A program made the position numbers and the translations under genes. DNA of 64,000 nt from Roseovarius sp. ZX-A-9 (GTDB lineage Bacteria; Pseudomonadota; Alphaproteobacteria; Rhodobacterales; Rhodobacteraceae). Under the pieces are notes generated by a model that saw only the letters and a program-made list of their open reading frames with translations, searched no databases and was not told where the DNA came from. Position 1 is the first letter of the stretch, and the number at the start of each line of letters is the position of its first letter. Location: positions 62,001 through 126,000 of the forward strand of contig NZ_JAPWHW010000001.1 in the NCBI RefSeq assembly GCF_028369135.1, written 5' to 3'. Of this stretch, positions 62,939 to 64,000 are shown piece by piece.

Positions 62939-63328
62939 TCAATGCAATTGATGCCCGTCCCCGTCGCCCCGCGAGTCGTCGTCGAAAAACGGCGTCATCT
63001 GCGCCACGATGACCGCGTTCTCATCCAGCGCCCGCTGCATCAGCACGCGCTCTTCTTCGGGGATGTCATGGCCTTCGGCCTCGCGCTCGGCCAGGCTGCC
63101 ATAGCCGCTCACGTCCAGCGGCGCGGTATCGGCCTGCTTGAGGATCGCAACGGTCTCGCGCACCGCCTCGGCCTCGTCCACGCCCGAGGCATAGACCACC
63201 AATGCCGCACCGGTGGCCTTCTCCGGCAGGCCGTCGCCCGCCTTGCGCCCGATCTCGACCAGCAGGGTATAGACCTGCTGGCGATTCAGCTTCTTCGGCT
63301 TTTTCGCGTCAGTCACGCAGCAACTCAT
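62939..63328 (-). CDS. Conserved small protein of unknown function downstream of dapD
   Basis: A 129-residue hydrophilic protein. It is basic at the start ([20 protein letters not shown]), then acidic with [27 protein letters not shown] near the end. No signal or membrane segment. It overlaps the dapD stop by 20 bases if the ATG at 63328 is used; a GTG at 63316 gives a shorter overlap. I know no function; the close coupling to dapD suggests co-expression with lysine synthesis. Confidence 0.7.
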   Translation of the reverse strand: MSCCVTDAKKPKKLNRQQVYTLLVEIGRKAGDGLPEKATGAALVVYASGVDEAEAVRETVAILKQADTAPLDVSGYGSLAEREAEGHDIPEEERVLMQRALDENAVIVAQMTPFFDDDSRGDGDGHQLH

Positions 63329-64000
63329 TGATCGAGGTCTTCGAGCGCGTGCGCGCGTCCACCCGCTTCACGATCACCGCGCAGTAAAGGTGAACACCAC
63401 CCTTGCTCGGCATCGAACCCGCCACGACGACCGAGCCACTGGGCACTTCGCCATACATGATCTCGCCGGTTTCGCGGTCCACGATCTTGGTCGACTGGCC
63501 GATGAAGACACCCATGCCCAGCACGCTGCCCTCACGCACGATACAACCCTCGACCACTTCCGAACGCGCCCCGATGAAACAATTGTCCTCGATGATCGTC
63601 GGCCCCGCCTGCATCGGCTCCAGCACTCCGCCGATCCCGACACCGCCCGACAGGTGCACGTTCTTGCCGATCTGCGCACAGCTGCCCACCGTCGCCCATG
63701 TGTCGACCATGGTGCCCTCGTCCACATAGGCGCCCAGGTTGACGAATGACGGCATCAGCACCACGCCGGGCGCGATATACGCACTCTTGCGCACCACGCA
63801 GCTGGGCACGGCGCGGAACCCCGCACCGGTCCATTCCGCCTCGCCCCAGCCCTTGAACTTGCTGTCGACCTTGTCCCACCAGCCGCCGCCCTGCGGGCCA
63901 CCCGGCTGCGCCTCCATGTCCTTCAGCCGGAAGCCCAGCAGAACCGCCTTCTTGGCCCACTGGTTCACATGCCACTGGCCGTCCTCGCGCGGCTCCGCCA
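63309..64000 (-). CDS. dapD: Tetrahydrodipicolinate N-succinyltransferase (N-terminus outside window)
   Basis: The minus-strand frame runs off the right edge, so only the C-terminal about 230 residues are visible. It has the left-handed beta-helix hexapeptide repeats ([20 protein letters not shown], then [20 protein letters not shown]), [15 protein letters not shown] and the closing [10 protein letters not shown]. DapD transfers succinate from succinyl-CoA to tetrahydrodipicolinate, two steps before DapE. The sequence shown to the left of the ATG at 63968 is still DapD-like ([12 protein letters not shown]), so that ATG is not the start. Confidence 0.96.
   Translation of the reverse strand, partial: AEPREDGQWHVNQWAKKAVLLGFRLKDMEAQPGGPQGGGWWDKVDSKFKGWGEAEWTGAGFRAVPSCVVRKSAYIAPGVVLMPSFVNLGAYVDEGTMVDTWATVGSCAQIGKNVHLSGGVGIGGVLEPMQAGPTIIEDNCFIGARSEVVEGCIVREGSVLGMGVFIGQSTKIVDRETGEIMYGEVPSGSVVVAGSMPSKGGVHLYCAVIVKRVDARTRSKTSINELLRD

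Noticed and set aside
1-64000. CRISPR array, insertion sequence or replication origin
   Set aside because: No regularly spaced repeats, transposase frame, DnaA-box cluster or repABC-type gene was seen.

Overview
The window is high-GC DNA from a member of the Roseobacter group (Rhodobacteraceae, Alphaproteobacteria). The evidence is a petABC bc1 operon whose Rieske protein closely resembles the Rhodobacter one, an FdsGBACD NAD-dependent formate dehydrogenase, a dctBD-dctPQM TRAP system, an NDUFS4-like protein, Hint-domain secreted proteins of a type I recall from marine Roseobacters, and no phage or plasmid functions. Gene density is high and many starts overlap the previous stop by 4 bases (ATGA). 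All family assignments are from reading the sequence; no search was run.

Layout. 1-2.2 kb: glcE (cut by the window edge) and glcD of glycolate oxidase, reading left. 2.4-10.3 kb: a small secreted protein, then a translationally coupled BatA-like operon (MoxR ATPase, DUF58, DUF4159 and a VWA/GATase-like membrane protein) divergent from a DUF1285 gene. 10.3-12 kb: an SDR with an altered active site, divergent from a LysR regulator. 12.2-21.4 kb: an accessory catabolic block with a CobW-type GTPase coupled to a YtcJ-like amidohydrolase, a divergent LysR regulator, a complete Pot-type ABC importer and an FAD-linked 2-hydroxyacid dehydrogenase. 21.7-27.3 kb: tRNA-Pro, leuB, an OmpA-type lipoprotein, a secreted unknown, an HTH-Ogt DNA repair protein, nth and a PfkB sugar/adenosine kinase. 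27.6-31.1 kb: a polar amino acid ABC importer, tRNA-Arg and a LacI regulator. 31.2-38.6 kb: petABC, an outer-membrane barrel, a GST, a PaiB-like protein, mtaB, dapF and tRNA-Lys. 38.6-46 kb: a strong hairpin next to tRNA-Lys, then the formate dehydrogenase operon and its LysR regulator.

46.4-51.7 kb is the most distinctive region. Seven genes face the same way: three Hsp20 small heat-shock proteins, an NDUFS4-like protein, an HtrA protease, a GrpE-like factor and an HtpX protease. It looks like a compact protein-quality-control island and recalls the transmissible heat-resistance loci of other proteobacteria, although it lacks ClpK, FtsH and the other core genes of those loci.

51.8-58.2 kb: the DctB/DctD two-component system and the DctPQM TRAP transporter. 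DctD has lost the Walker A lysine and the sigma-54 contact loop. 58.2-64 kb: a DUF2064 protein, dapE, two tandem Hint-domain genes, a small conserved protein and dapD (cut by the window edge). With dapF, three lysine/diaminopimelate genes lie in the window. DapF has serine at one of its two catalytic cysteine positions.

Stretches without genes longer than about 300 bases are 21425-21728, 27303-27650, 38638-39011, 45950-46470 and 59937-60236; each has an entry or a finding. I found no insertion sequence, CRISPR array, integrase or replication origin.
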